Source: a virus
Length of the DNA stretch: 35,565 nt
Reading direction: 5' to 3' (one strand)
Virus record (IMG/VR): IMGVR_UViG_3300027138_000013
Span: 1-35,565 of that record
Of the stretch, positions 27,613-35,565 are shown in pieces. A program made the translations under genes and the position numbers. The notes under the pieces were generated by a model. It ran no database searches and had not been told where the DNA came from. It saw only the letters and a program-made list of their open reading frames with translations. How positions within the stretch are numbered: position 1 is the first letter of the stretch; each line of letters opens with the position of its first letter.

Positions 27613-28585
27613 AACCTTATCTTCTAAGAAGAAAAGCAATTCTGTTCTTTCCAAAAAAACGAAGAAACAGAAACTCAAGGTTATTTATGATGTAAAAATC
27701 AAGAAGCCAAAGTCTGTTGCCAAGAAAAAAACCAAAATCAAATCGGATGATAAACCAATTGAAAAGTTAATAGAGACACGTTTAAACATTGAGGTCAGAC
27801 GAGATGTTGGTGTTGATGTTGTATCAAAAGACACATCAGATGTGGATGTGGAAGATGATACTGTCACACTTGATGATGAACCAAAGAAGGTCAGACGCCG
27901 TGGTAGAAACAAGAAAGAGAAGATCTATTTTAGCAAGGCTACAGAAGAAGCCATTATTGAGTATAATGCAGAGGAAAACTTTGATATTAGAAATACCATC
28001 TATAATGAACGTATCAAGTTTAGTTTTGAAAAGTTGGTAGAAAACATTTATAATACATTCAAGTTTACTTATTTTGACAATGGTCCACTTGAGGTTCAAA
28101 AAGAAACGGTCGCACATCTTGTAGCCAACATACATAAGTTCCAAGCTGGTAAAGGAAAAGCATTCAGTTATTTCAGTATTGTTGCTAAGAACTATTTGAT
28201 TTTCCACAACAATAACAACTACAAGCGTTTTAACCAACACGTTGATATCAGTGAAACTCCGTCAGAAGATACTGTGTGTCTACAAACAGAGGATGCTCAT
28301 CATAAAGATGTTCAGACTCAAGAGTTGATGCACTTGTTGATTGATTACTGGGAAAAGAACATTACCAAGATCTTTAGTAAATCTAAGGATCTAAACATTG
28401 CTTATGCGGTGATTGAATTGTTCCGTAACTGTGATCGAATTGAAAGTTTCAACAAGAAGACATTGTATTTGTATATTCGTGAAATTAGCAATTGTAAGAC
28501 TCAACAAATTACCAAGGTATTGAATAAGATGAAGAGTTATCAAACTGCGGTCATGAAGAATTATATGAATCGTGGAACAGTCTGA
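27572..28585 (+). CDS. gp55: late-transcription sigma factor, T4 gp55-like
   Basis: A 337-aa protein. The first 120 residues are a Lys-rich, low-complexity extension (KKKSNSVLSKKTKKQKLK, VRRRGRNKKEK). About 125-215 holds the recognisable part: EEAIIEYNAEENFDIRNTIY, then a helical block and AFSYFSIVAKNYLIFHNNN (about 205-223), the sigma region 2-like sequence of gp55-type factors, with aromatic residues in the position used for promoter melting. The C-terminus is helical. T4 gp55 is about 185 aa, so this one is extended, mainly at the N-terminus. It would direct host RNA polymerase to late promoters; the TATTTAT boxes in this window are the obvious candidates. No gp33 or sliding clamp is in the window. 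A terminator follows at 28614. Confidence 0.75.
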   Translation: MTTISVMKNKTKSKTLSSKKKSNSVLSKKTKKQKLKVIYDVKIKKPKSVAKKKTKIKSDDKPIEKLIETRLNIEVRRDVGVDVVSKDTSDVDVEDDTVTLDDEPKKVRRRGRNKKEKIYFSKATEEAIIEYNAEENFDIRNTIYNERIKFSFEKLVENIYNTFKFTYFDNGPLEVQKETVAHLVANIHKFQAGKGKAFSYFSIVAKNYLIFHNNNNYKRFNQHVDISETPSEDTVCLQTEDAHHKDVQTQELMHLLIDYWEKNITKIFSKSKDLNIAYAVIELFRNCDRIESFNKKTLYLYIREISNCKTQQITKVLNKMKSYQTAVMKNYMNRGTV

Positions 28586-28613
28586 TTCGATAGAATAAAT
28601 AGTATAAAAACAA

Positions 28614-28641
28614 AACCAATCGACAAAACGATTGGTTTTTT
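28614..28641 (+). terminator. rho-independent terminator
   Basis: AACCAATCG (28614-28622) pairs with CGATTGGTT (28629-28637), followed by T residues that run into the next TATTTAT box. Confidence 0.92.
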
Positions 28642-28642
28642 C

Positions 28643-28649
28643 TATTTAT
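28643..28649 (+). promoter_or_regulatory. TATTTAT late-promoter box of baseplate operon
   Basis: Ends five bases before the ATG at 28655, right after a terminator. It probably drives the whole baseplate operon that follows. Confidence 0.72.
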
Positions 28650-28654
28650 TGAGT

Positions 28655-29005
28655 ATGGATACTAACTTTGAGATATACAAGGGAAAGAACTTCTCTGGTC
28701 TATGTAAGGACATAGTGAAAAACTCAGAAAGTAAGAAGGATCAAATTGACATTCTTATTTCTGAACTACGTTCTTTGATTAAGACTGTAAATGATGCGGT
28801 TATTATCGTTCCTCTAATCAAAGACTATTATGACGTTGGAGTCAAGAACGATGAACAATTGGTTAAATTGGCTTCTATCGTTCAGAAGTTGGTTGCTAAA
28901 GGTGAAGCTAGTGGTGAAGGAAATTCAATGATACTATCCGACGATGAAAGAAGACAGTTGATGGAGGATGTGGTGTCAATTGCCAAGGTCACAAAACAAG
29001 ATTAA
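28655..29005 (+). CDS. hypothetical protein at head of baseplate operon
   Basis: A 116-aa helical protein (MDTNFEIYKGKNFSGLCKDI, KKDQIDILISELRSLIK) with an acidic C-terminus. I use the ATG at 28655, because the in-frame TTG at 28649 overlaps the promoter box. Two bases separate it from the hub gene. No family recognised; its place suggests a structural or assembly role in the tail tip. Confidence 0.65.
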   Translation: MDTNFEIYKGKNFSGLCKDIVKNSESKKDQIDILISELRSLIKTVNDAVIIVPLIKDYYDVGVKNDEQLVKLASIVQKLVAKGEASGEGNSMILSDDERRQLMEDVVSIAKVTKQD

Positions 29006-29007
29006 TT

Positions 29008-30723
29008 ATGGCAGACTCATCAACAGATATTTCCAGATACGTGACCAATCAGAATCCGTCTGGTAGAAACACAGACCCTTCAAATAGAATTGGCGACAAT
29101 CCAAATTTTCAATTGGCTGTGGTGGTCGATGTTATTCTTAACGACCAACATCCATTCTTTAGTAAGAGTCCAGACGATCCAAGTTCAAGACCAGCAATCA
29201 CGATAAATCCACAACAGATACCTGTAAACTATAAGAATGATGTTCCAAACAGTAATGATGTGGACTATAGTTTTATTGGTCGTGCTAAGGTAAGAATTTT
29301 AGAATTGGAAAAGAAAACACCAATTGAAAAATTACCATGGGCTATACCATTGGATAATACCATAACACAGTTTCCGTTATTGAACGAACAAGTTATGGTC
29401 ATAAAAGTTGGTGGTAATTTCTACTACACAAAGCCTTTTAATCGTTTCAATTTTGTAGGAACAAATGTAGACTTTGTTACTGAGTCTGGTTTGAGTAATG
29501 ATAATACCAGTGCTACTCCAGCAAATGCTGATACTCTCAGAAAGAGTTATATTTCACACCCATTCTTCAAAGCAATAACAAAGGTGGGATATTTGGGTGA
29601 CTATTTTATATTGAACCCATTTATTCGTAGTGTAAGAAAGTTTGAGGGTGATACTGTTGTTGAAAGTAGATTCGGACAATCAATAAGATTCACAGCCTAT
29701 GACGACATTAGAAGCAATGATAAGTCAAAATATCCATCGTATGCAATTAATTCTAATCTATTCAGAGAATCTGTTGCCGGTGGTTACGGTAATCCTCGCA
29801 TAATTCTAAGAAACCGTCAGAGAAATATTGCGTTGGATAAACCACAACAACTACATCCAAAGTTGCCTCCAATTCCACCCATAACAGAACGTGAGAAAAA
29901 CTATGGTGGACAAATTGAAGAGGATATCAACAACGATGGAACTACAATTGAGATAAACAGTGGATCGCCAATAAGTGATTGGAAAACTACTGTTTATAAA
30001 AGCATGTTTGGAGTTACCAGAAACGATAGAAAACCAACTGAAGAACAAGTTAAGTTTAATCCGCCAGGCTCTTCAAACTTTGAGTTTCCAACATTAAATG
30101 GCGATCAACTAATATTGAACACTGACAGAATTGTTCTTAGTAGTCGATTTGCTGAAACACTACATTTTAGTAAAAAGCGTTATGGCATTGCTACAGATTC
30201 GGATTATACCGTTGATGCAAATGATCAAATTGTTTTGACCACAAACAGAGTAGCTTGTGTAAACGCTCCACAGATCTTTTTAGGACAATATGGAGAAACA
30301 AACGAACCTGCACTACTCGGACAAACTACTGTTGATTGGCTTTATGATCTTTGTAATTGGTTACTTGATCACGTTCATTGGTATCATCACGTTCATCCTC
30401 ATCCTCACGGTCATGATGACGCTGGTCAGATTACTCAAGAAAATACCAACGATGCTAATCCCGACCAAACACAAATCCCCGTTCAACAGATAACACTAAA
30501 ATTGTTGCGTGATAATCTACACAAGACTTTAAGTCGTCGTGTTTATTTGACTGGTGGTGGATATGCACCTGGATCAAACGGTGTGAAACCAGTGGGAAGC
30601 GGTGCAGAATGTGCTCCTCCAGTAGTAATCAATACTGTGACTGGTGAGGGTGCTATAGGAGACTTTAAGGGTAGAAATCGTAGAGAAGGTCCAGTTCAGA
30701 TTGAGTTTGAATTCACAAATTAA
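29008..30723 (+). CDS. baseplate hub/spike protein, gp5 or gpV OB-fold type
   Basis: A 571-aa protein. The N-terminal third has an OB-fold-like pattern of central spike proteins: LAVVVDVILND, FIGRAKVRILELEKK, KLPWAIPLD (the LPW motif seen in T4 gp5) and LNEQVMVIKVGG. Near residues 450-470 is a His-rich segment (HVHWYHHVHPHPHGHDDAG), like the HxH iron-binding tip motif of membrane-piercing spikes. No lysozyme domain is present. The tail ends in VQIEFEFTN. Position just before the gp25-gp6 pair supports a hub or spike role. The His cluster not being at the extreme C-terminus is unusual for a spike tip. Confidence 0.7.
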   Translation: MADSSTDISRYVTNQNPSGRNTDPSNRIGDNPNFQLAVVVDVILNDQHPFFSKSPDDPSSRPAITINPQQIPVNYKNDVPNSNDVDYSFIGRAKVRILELEKKTPIEKLPWAIPLDNTITQFPLLNEQVMVIKVGGNFYYTKPFNRFNFVGTNVDFVTESGLSNDNTSATPANADTLRKSYISHPFFKAITKVGYLGDYFILNPFIRSVRKFEGDTVVESRFGQSIRFTAYDDIRSNDKSKYPSYAINSNLFRESVAGGYGNPRIILRNRQRNIALDKPQQLHPKLPPIPPITEREKNYGGQIEEDINNDGTTIEINSGSPISDWKTTVYKSMFGVTRNDRKPTEEQVKFNPPGSSNFEFPTLNGDQLILNTDRIVLSSRFAETLHFSKKRYGIATDSDYTVDANDQIVLTTNRVACVNAPQIFLGQYGETNEPALLGQTTVDWLYDLCNWLLDHVHWYHHVHPHPHGHDDAGQITQENTNDANPDQTQIPVQQITLKLLRDNLHKTLSRRVYLTGGGYAPGSNGVKPVGSGAECAPPVVINTVTGEGAIGDFKGRNRREGPVQIEFEFTN

Positions 30724-30729
30724 GATATT

Positions 30730-32619
30730 ATGGAAGAGAAACTAGTAGACATTTTAGGATTCTTACAACCCGACTCTGGTAACAACTGGAGTGCTGGTAT
30801 TTTCTTGGATGGTAATGCAAGAATCATGTATGCTTTTGAAGACACCACCGCACCTCTTCAATCTTTTTCATACTTCGACGCATCCACTGGAACAGCAAAC
30901 ATTCAAAACACGGGTCCAAAAACATATGCTGAATTATACAAGTATTTGAATGACCGTAAACTTTTGCCAGATGTTCCAAATAAAGACAATCTACCTCCAG
31001 TAATCGTTGGTTATGCTGGACCAAATTCAAATAAACAAAACATCATCGTTAACATAAACCAACGTCCAGTCTTTAGAAAAGTATACTATTCAAAGTGGCC
31101 ATGTTTGAAAGACTTACAGACATCAAAACTATTGGAGTATGTATTTGATGTTTCTGAAAATGTTCGTAGATATGAAACTAGTTTGTTGCAAGGAAAGATT
31201 GATGCCGCAAAGTCTAGTGAAAAACAATATATTGAAGATTTGAATTCTCTCAATCAAGAGGTTCAAGACAATACTAAAGATGGAACGTGGTCAAAAAATA
31301 AAATACCAGCATGTTTCCTTCCAGATCCAGATCCAGCCTTGGTTGGTCCTCCATCTCAAACCATCTACGGAACAATAAATAAAGCACCTAGTGTTGATAA
31401 TCCCAACATAAAGTTGCCGTCATCCACACCAAAACAATTGGACCCATCAAAAGCTTTGACCGAGGTGGATAAAAAAGAGGATGACATAGACAAAATGTTG
31501 GACAAGAACAGTGCCGACCTTGACAAAATGATGTCGGATTCTGCCAATGAAACTCCAACATCTTCAATATCAGATCCTAATGCTGTAACTACCAGCACTG
31601 TTACTTCTACCAACACAGTTACATCCAAGGAAACTGTGACTGGTGGTGGTGTGACTGTAAGAACAAGTTTCGCATCAGACGATCCTAGATCAAGGATGAC
31701 ATCGGCTGAGTTGGATGCTCTTCCAAATGGTGCCGGACAAAGTGAGTTTAAGATACCAGGCAAAGATTCTGTAACTACCACCACAGATTCAATATCATCT
31801 ACAGTTAGTCAAGTCAAGACTCCAACTGGAACTGATGTCGTATCTAAGTTGGAAGTTGATAGTAAGATAAAAGTCGAGACTCCAAAAGTTCCAACTGTAG
31901 AAAAACCAAAGTTTGTCAAAGATGGTCTCGGAGAGAATTGGAGTCCAGATAAATACAGACCTGAAACTATCGCTGGTAACACTAAGTTTGTTGATCCAGC
32001 TACGGGTAATATTGGTTCAACTGAGAAGATTGCTGCTGTAGATAAACTAAAGAGTGCAATACCAGATGTTCCTAAACCAAACCTACCAGATTTACCAGCT
32101 AATCCAGTTCCTACAAACATAACCAATGCTGATGCGGCACTTACCAACTTATCAAATGGTAATGTTGGATCTTTGAGTCCAAACAACGCCATAACTCCTC
32201 CAAACACACTGGTTAAAGCGGCAACTGGAGGATTGGTTGGTGGTGGTCTTGGTGCTGGAGTTGGTGCATTGGCTGGTGGAGGTCAAGGTGCGTTGATTGG
32301 AGGACTATCTGGGGCTGCTTTAGGTGGTGGTATAGCTTTGGGTGGTGTGGGTGGCGGAACACTCGCAGGAGCTGGTTTAGGAGGCGGAATAGGTGCTTTG
32401 GCTGGAGGTGGTAAGGGTGCTTTGATTGGAGCTGCTGCAGGTGGAGCACTTGGTGCTGCGGCTGCTAAACTAGCTTTAGTCAAAAAAGGTATGCCTAAGC
32501 CAAAAATACCAAAACCACCGTCTGCACCACGTATCAAAAAGGTCAAAATAAAGGCTCCTTCCAATACAAAGGGAGCAGAAGACCTATTAAATTTACAAAA
32601 ATCTAAACTTGGACAATAA
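30730..32619 (+). CDS. baseplate-associated protein with Gly-zipper membrane segments
   Basis: A 629-aa protein. An N-terminal folded domain (about 1-190: ILGFLQPDSGNNWSAGIFLD, VFRKVYYSKWPCLKDL) is followed by a long Ser/Thr/Lys-rich disordered stretch (about 200-490). Residues about 500-580 are almost only Gly, Ala, Leu and Ile (GGLVGGGLGAGVGALAGGGQ and repeats), a glycine-zipper pattern able to form membrane helices or pores. A basic Pro-rich tail closes it (KKGMPKPKIPKPPSAPRI). In the hub-gp25-gp6 operon, a membrane-inserting or ejected protein is the best guess; a tape-measure role is less likely, given its length and composition. Confidence 0.62.
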   Translation: MEEKLVDILGFLQPDSGNNWSAGIFLDGNARIMYAFEDTTAPLQSFSYFDASTGTANIQNTGPKTYAELYKYLNDRKLLPDVPNKDNLPPVIVGYAGPNSNKQNIIVNINQRPVFRKVYYSKWPCLKDLQTSKLLEYVFDVSENVRRYETSLLQGKIDAAKSSEKQYIEDLNSLNQEVQDNTKDGTWSKNKIPACFLPDPDPALVGPPSQTIYGTINKAPSVDNPNIKLPSSTPKQLDPSKALTEVDKKEDDIDKMLDKNSADLDKMMSDSANETPTSSISDPNAVTTSTVTSTNTVTSKETVTGGGVTVRTSFASDDPRSRMTSAELDALPNGAGQSEFKIPGKDSVTTTTDSISSTVSQVKTPTGTDVVSKLEVDSKIKVETPKVPTVEKPKFVKDGLGENWSPDKYRPETIAGNTKFVDPATGNIGSTEKIAAVDKLKSAIPDVPKPNLPDLPANPVPTNITNADAALTNLSNGNVGSLSPNNAITPPNTLVKAATGGLVGGGLGAGVGALAGGGQGALIGGLSGAALGGGIALGGVGGGTLAGAGLGGGIGALAGGGKGALIGAAAGGALGAAAAKLALVKKGMPKPKIPKPPSAPRIKKVKIKAPSNTKGAEDLLNLQKSKLGQ

Positions 32620-32628
32620 TTATATAAT

Positions 32629-33066
32629 ATGAAACTAGATACTCTTAAAGAATACATTCGTCAAGAAGTAAGAAATGCTGTCAGAGAAGAAGTAAAAAAC
32701 TGCTTGTTGGAAGCATTTTCTAAAGAATCAATTTCAAGATCAGATTCGTCACCGTCATTTTCATCTTTGGTGAGTGAATCGGTTACAGAACAACATGTGG
32801 ATCAACCACAAAACAAAAAGAAGTTTGTCAAATACACTAGCAATCCAGTATTGAATCAAATATTGAATGAAACAACTGGTGGTGTGCCTCAAGAAGGTGG
32901 GTTGGCAAGTATCATGGGTAGTGGCGAACCAAGTGTTGTTGACAAGTTGACTGAATCTGTGACTGAACATGCTCCAGAACCAGTAAAAGCGGTTGCTCAA
33001 GCAGTTACCAGAGATTATAGATCACTACTGAAAGCTGTTGATAAAAAGCGTGGAGAAAAGAAATAA
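32629..33066 (+). CDS. small baseplate-operon protein
   Basis: A 145-aa protein. The N-terminus (LKEYIRQEVRNAVREEVKNC) is a charged helix, likely a coiled coil; the middle is Ser-rich and the C-terminus helical (PEPVKAVAQAVTRDYRSLLK). Six bases from the next gene, in the same operon. No family recognised. Helical adapters of this size near gp25 often belong to the baseplate. Confidence 0.62.
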   Translation: MKLDTLKEYIRQEVRNAVREEVKNCLLEAFSKESISRSDSSPSFSSLVSESVTEQHVDQPQNKKKFVKYTSNPVLNQILNETTGGVPQEGGLASIMGSGEPSVVDKLTESVTEHAPEPVKAVAQAVTRDYRSLLKAVDKKRGEKK

Positions 33067-33072
33067 CAACAT

Positions 33073-33474
33073 ATGGCTAAACAGATACTTGGGCTTAAGT
33101 TACCGTTGAGATTGGGTCAAGATGGATATTTTGAAACCAATACTGCTACTATTGATCAAGTATCTTCAAACATAAGAAACTTGTTGTTGACCAAACCAGG
33201 CGAAAGACGATTCAACAATGAGTTTGGATCTGGATTGTATTACCTATTATTTCAACAAAATGAATTGGAAGTCAATCCAGGCATTATTGTCGATGTAGTC
33301 CAACGTGATATCAACAAATTTTTGAATGGTGTGATCGTTAATGATGTGAAGGTAAAAATAGCATCCACTCAAAACGAAAATACTGATGCAAATACGATAT
33401 TTATAAGTGTGGTGTTCACTTATAACAAGATTACCTCTACTACTGAGGTGGAACTTACTAATAACAGAATCTAA
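33073..33474 (+). CDS. gp25: baseplate wedge protein gp25 (GPW/gp25 family)
   Basis: A 133-aa protein, matching T4 gp25 (about 132 aa). Signature strands: GLKLPLRLGQDGYFETNT, then the diagnostic NIRNLLLTKPGERRFNNEFGSG (about 35-56), in which the E-R-R-F-N pattern and the preceding LLL-T-K-P-G turn define the family. It forms part of the contractile-tail baseplate inner wedge and is homologous to TssE of type VI secretion. Its stop overlaps the gp6 start (TAATG). Confidence 0.94.
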   Translation: MAKQILGLKLPLRLGQDGYFETNTATIDQVSSNIRNLLLTKPGERRFNNEFGSGLYYLLFQQNELEVNPGIIVDVVQRDINKFLNGVIVNDVKVKIASTQNENTDANTIFISVVFTYNKITSTTEVELTNNRI

Positions 33475-35471
33475 TGGCACAAATAATTAACAAGACTTTT
33501 AGAGCAAATACTAAAGACGTAAATTACGTTAATAGAGATTTTGCATCTTTGAAGCAACAATTGATCGATTTCACTAAACAATACTACCCACAAAGTTATA
33601 GAGATTTTAGTGAGAGTTCGCCTGGTCAAATTTTCATTGAACAAGCCGCATATGTTGGTGACATATTGTCATATTATACCGATCAACAGTTCAAGGAAAG
33701 TTTTATTCAGTTTGCCACGGATAGAAGAAATTTGATCAACCAAGCTAGATATTTGGGATACAAACCAAAGGTCACATCAGCAGCTGCAACTGATCTTGAA
33801 CTGTTTCAACTAGTTCCAGCCAAAAGAGTGGGCGAGATAGACGGTGAATATGTTCCAGATGACACCTATTGTTTGATATTGAAACCATTCACAGAATTGT
33901 CCAGTGTTTCTGGAGTTCCATTCTTGATTGAAGAAAGTGTAGACTTTAGTCAAGACACGGTATTTTCACCAAGAGAAGTGTCTGTGTATAACCGTGATGA
34001 AACTGGAGCACCACTATTTTACTTGATCAAAAAGACTGCAAAAGCATATGCAGGTAAACTTGTAGTCAAACAAGTAAGTATAGGAACCGCAACACCATTT
34101 TTAGAAATTAAATTGGACGCTACTGATGTATTGAAAGTAGCAAGTATAGTTGATAGTAACAATAACAATTACTATGAAGTTCAATATCTAGCACAAGAAA
34201 CAATACCAATTTCTGTTGACAACGTTCCATTAACAAATCAAACCTTGTCGAAGTATAGAGGTGAAACGCCTAAGTTGTTGAAGTATTTGAGAACCGAGAA
34301 TCGTTTTATCACCACGATTGATGAAAACAATTCAACATACATTCAGTTTGGTGCAAACACTGAAAACTTCGATAACACTGTGATCATACCAAATCCTTCA
34401 AACGTGGGTGTGGGTTTGTCTAATTTAGATAATCTTAACATCAGTTTGGACGGAACAAACGTGTTGAAGAGCAATTCATATGGTGTATCTCCATCGAACA
34501 CAATATTGACCATCACTTATATTGTTGGTGGCGGCGTAAATTCTAACGTCAACTCTGGAGAAATCAATACAATTAGTGCGGTCGGATTGATGAACGATAT
34601 TACTGGATTAACAGATAGTCAAGTTACATTGTTCAATAATATCAAGAACTCTTTGAGAGTAAACAACCCACTTGCAGCAACTGGTGGAGATGGTCCAGAA
34701 ACCGACGAAGAAATACGTCAAAATGCGATTGCAAATTTTTCATCTCAAAATCGTATCGTAACTGAGGAGGACATACTTCTTCGTGTATACGCAATGAGTC
34801 CACAATTTGGTAGTATAGCTAAAGCGTTCGTTCAATCAAATGCTACTAGACAAATTGCATATACTGGATTGATCAGTGGTGTTATCACAGGTTCAGCTGC
34901 TCAAAATGAGTTGTTGAATTTGAACCCATTGAATCCACTTGATCGTAGAAAGTTTTTGGAGTCAAACAATCCATTCACAAACAACTTGTATATTCTAGGA
35001 TACAACAGTGATAAGAAACTCACTCCATGTAACGAAGCAACACTTTTGAATTTGAAGAACTACTTGAGTCAATACAAGATTTTGACTGATAGATTCAATG
35101 TGATTGACGGATACATTATCAATATCGGCGTTGAATTCAAGATCACAGTCTTTGCTGGTTTCAACAAACGTGATGTGTTGAATGAATGTATTGCATCTGT
35201 TCAAGCATTTTTCAATATTGACAACTGGGGGTTCAATCAACCAATCAATTTAAGTCAATTAACCTTTGAAATAATGAAAAATGAAGGTGTTCAATCTGTG
35301 ACCGAAGTTACAATCAAAAATTTGACTTATGATACTGATGGAGTTCAATATTCGCCTATAGCTTATAATATTGATATTGCTACACAGAACAATATCGTAT
35401 ATCCATCAAAAGACCCTTCAATATTTGAAGTCAAGTTCCCAGATACCGACATTAAAGGATTAGTGGTATAA
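33474..35471 (+). CDS. gp6: baseplate wedge protein gp6 (baseplate J-like)
   Basis: A 665-aa protein, near the T4 gp6 length. The N-terminus has the family opening (VNYVNRDFASLKQQLIDFTKQ, then YRDFSESSPGQIFIEQAAYVGDILSYYTDQQF, whose G-x-x-F-I-E-x-x-A-x-x-x-D core is typical), and residues about 430-460 include ATGGDGPETDEEIRQNAIAN, the E-E-I-R block common to baseplate J proteins. It builds the wedge ring that contacts sheath and gp25. It starts one base into the gp25 stop codon. Confidence 0.93.
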   Translation: MAQIINKTFRANTKDVNYVNRDFASLKQQLIDFTKQYYPQSYRDFSESSPGQIFIEQAAYVGDILSYYTDQQFKESFIQFATDRRNLINQARYLGYKPKVTSAAATDLELFQLVPAKRVGEIDGEYVPDDTYCLILKPFTELSSVSGVPFLIEESVDFSQDTVFSPREVSVYNRDETGAPLFYLIKKTAKAYAGKLVVKQVSIGTATPFLEIKLDATDVLKVASIVDSNNNNYYEVQYLAQETIPISVDNVPLTNQTLSKYRGETPKLLKYLRTENRFITTIDENNSTYIQFGANTENFDNTVIIPNPSNVGVGLSNLDNLNISLDGTNVLKSNSYGVSPSNTILTITYIVGGGVNSNVNSGEINTISAVGLMNDITGLTDSQVTLFNNIKNSLRVNNPLAATGGDGPETDEEIRQNAIANFSSQNRIVTEEDILLRVYAMSPQFGSIAKAFVQSNATRQIAYTGLISGVITGSAAQNELLNLNPLNPLDRRKFLESNNPFTNNLYILGYNSDKKLTPCNEATLLNLKNYLSQYKILTDRFNVIDGYIINIGVEFKITVFAGFNKRDVLNECIASVQAFFNIDNWGFNQPINLSQLTFEIMKNEGVQSVTEVTIKNLTYDTDGVQYSPIAYNIDIATQNNIVYPSKDPSIFEVKFPDTDIKGLVV

Positions 35472-35472
35472 T

Positions 35473-35565
35473 ATGCACACATTTATTTATCCATCTCAAG
35501 ACACCTACATCAATAACGCCAAAGTTTACAAAAACAAAAACTTTGGTATAGACGAAATTTTGGAG
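35473..35565 (+). CDS. DNRLRE/LamG-like virion protein, 3' end outside window
   Basis: 31 codons are visible: MHTFIYPSQDTYINNAKVYK, then NFGIDEILE. The pattern FIYPSQDTYI with NFG.DEIL is the opening of DNRLRE-type domains found in baseplate or fibre proteins of large phages. It starts one base after the gp6 stop, so it belongs to the same operon. The rest lies beyond the edge. Confidence 0.6.
   Translation, partial: MHTFIYPSQDTYINNAKVYKNKNFGIDEILE

Overview
The window is a fragment of a large T4-like myovirus genome (Caudoviricetes with a contractile tail). It is not bacterial chromosome. The supporting genes are a gp25 plus gp6 baseplate pair, a gp5-like hub/spike protein, an S74-chaperoned fibre, a PhoH ATPase, a small heat-shock protein, a gp55-like late sigma factor, dense tRNA arrays and a tmRNA. 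AT-rich composition, many tRNAs and a phage-encoded outer-membrane barrel protein suggest a jumbo or near-jumbo phage of a Gram-negative host. I cannot name the host or species.

Layout. 1-4490: first tRNA array, about 20 tRNAs plus several structured RNAs that are not normal tRNAs, with small genes inserted (HNH endonuclease, a putative Cys-His-Asp hydrolase, a methyltransferase); it ends at a terminator near 4500. 4559-7656: a two-domain LamG-like adhesin, a small helical protein and a glycosyltransferase. 7657-8789: about 1.1 kb without genes, read as a giant ornate ncRNA with two sigma70-type promoters and a tRNA-like domain on a long helix. 8790-13200: a 1014-aa structural protein, two small genes and an outer-membrane barrel protein. 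13201-16495: a small RNA, second tRNA array, a second large structured RNA (about 15050-15650), a small secreted protein, two more tRNAs and a tmRNA. 16533-19514: small phage genes ending in phoH. 19537-25282: three virion proteins (fibre, S74 fibre, and a protein ending in an intein-like Hint domain). 25401-28585: Hsp20, a coiled-coil membrane protein, small genes and the gp55-like sigma factor. 28655-35565: baseplate module (gp5-like hub, glycine-zipper protein, gp25, gp6, start of a DNRLRE-like protein).

Three things stand out. (1) The tRNAs fall into two near-equal classes. One has the normal G18-G19 / U55-C56 D-loop/T-loop contact. The other has A18-G19 / G55-C56, and its 54-58 pair is exchanged in a correlated way (U-A, A-U or G-G). 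Both versions occur for the same anticodon for Lys, Pro and Gln. (2) Two giant noncoding RNAs sit next to the tRNA arrays, resembling the GOLLD/ROOL type in size, context and architecture. (3) A TATTTAT box lies 4-8 nt before many start codons with no Shine-Dalgarno, which implies leaderless late mRNAs read by the gp55-like sigma factor encoded here.

Read as a system, the phage carries its own translation kit (about 37 tRNAs, tmRNA, structured RNAs), a transcription switch and a complete set of tail-tip and adsorption proteins. Assignments rest on motif recognition by eye; no database search or folding program was run.
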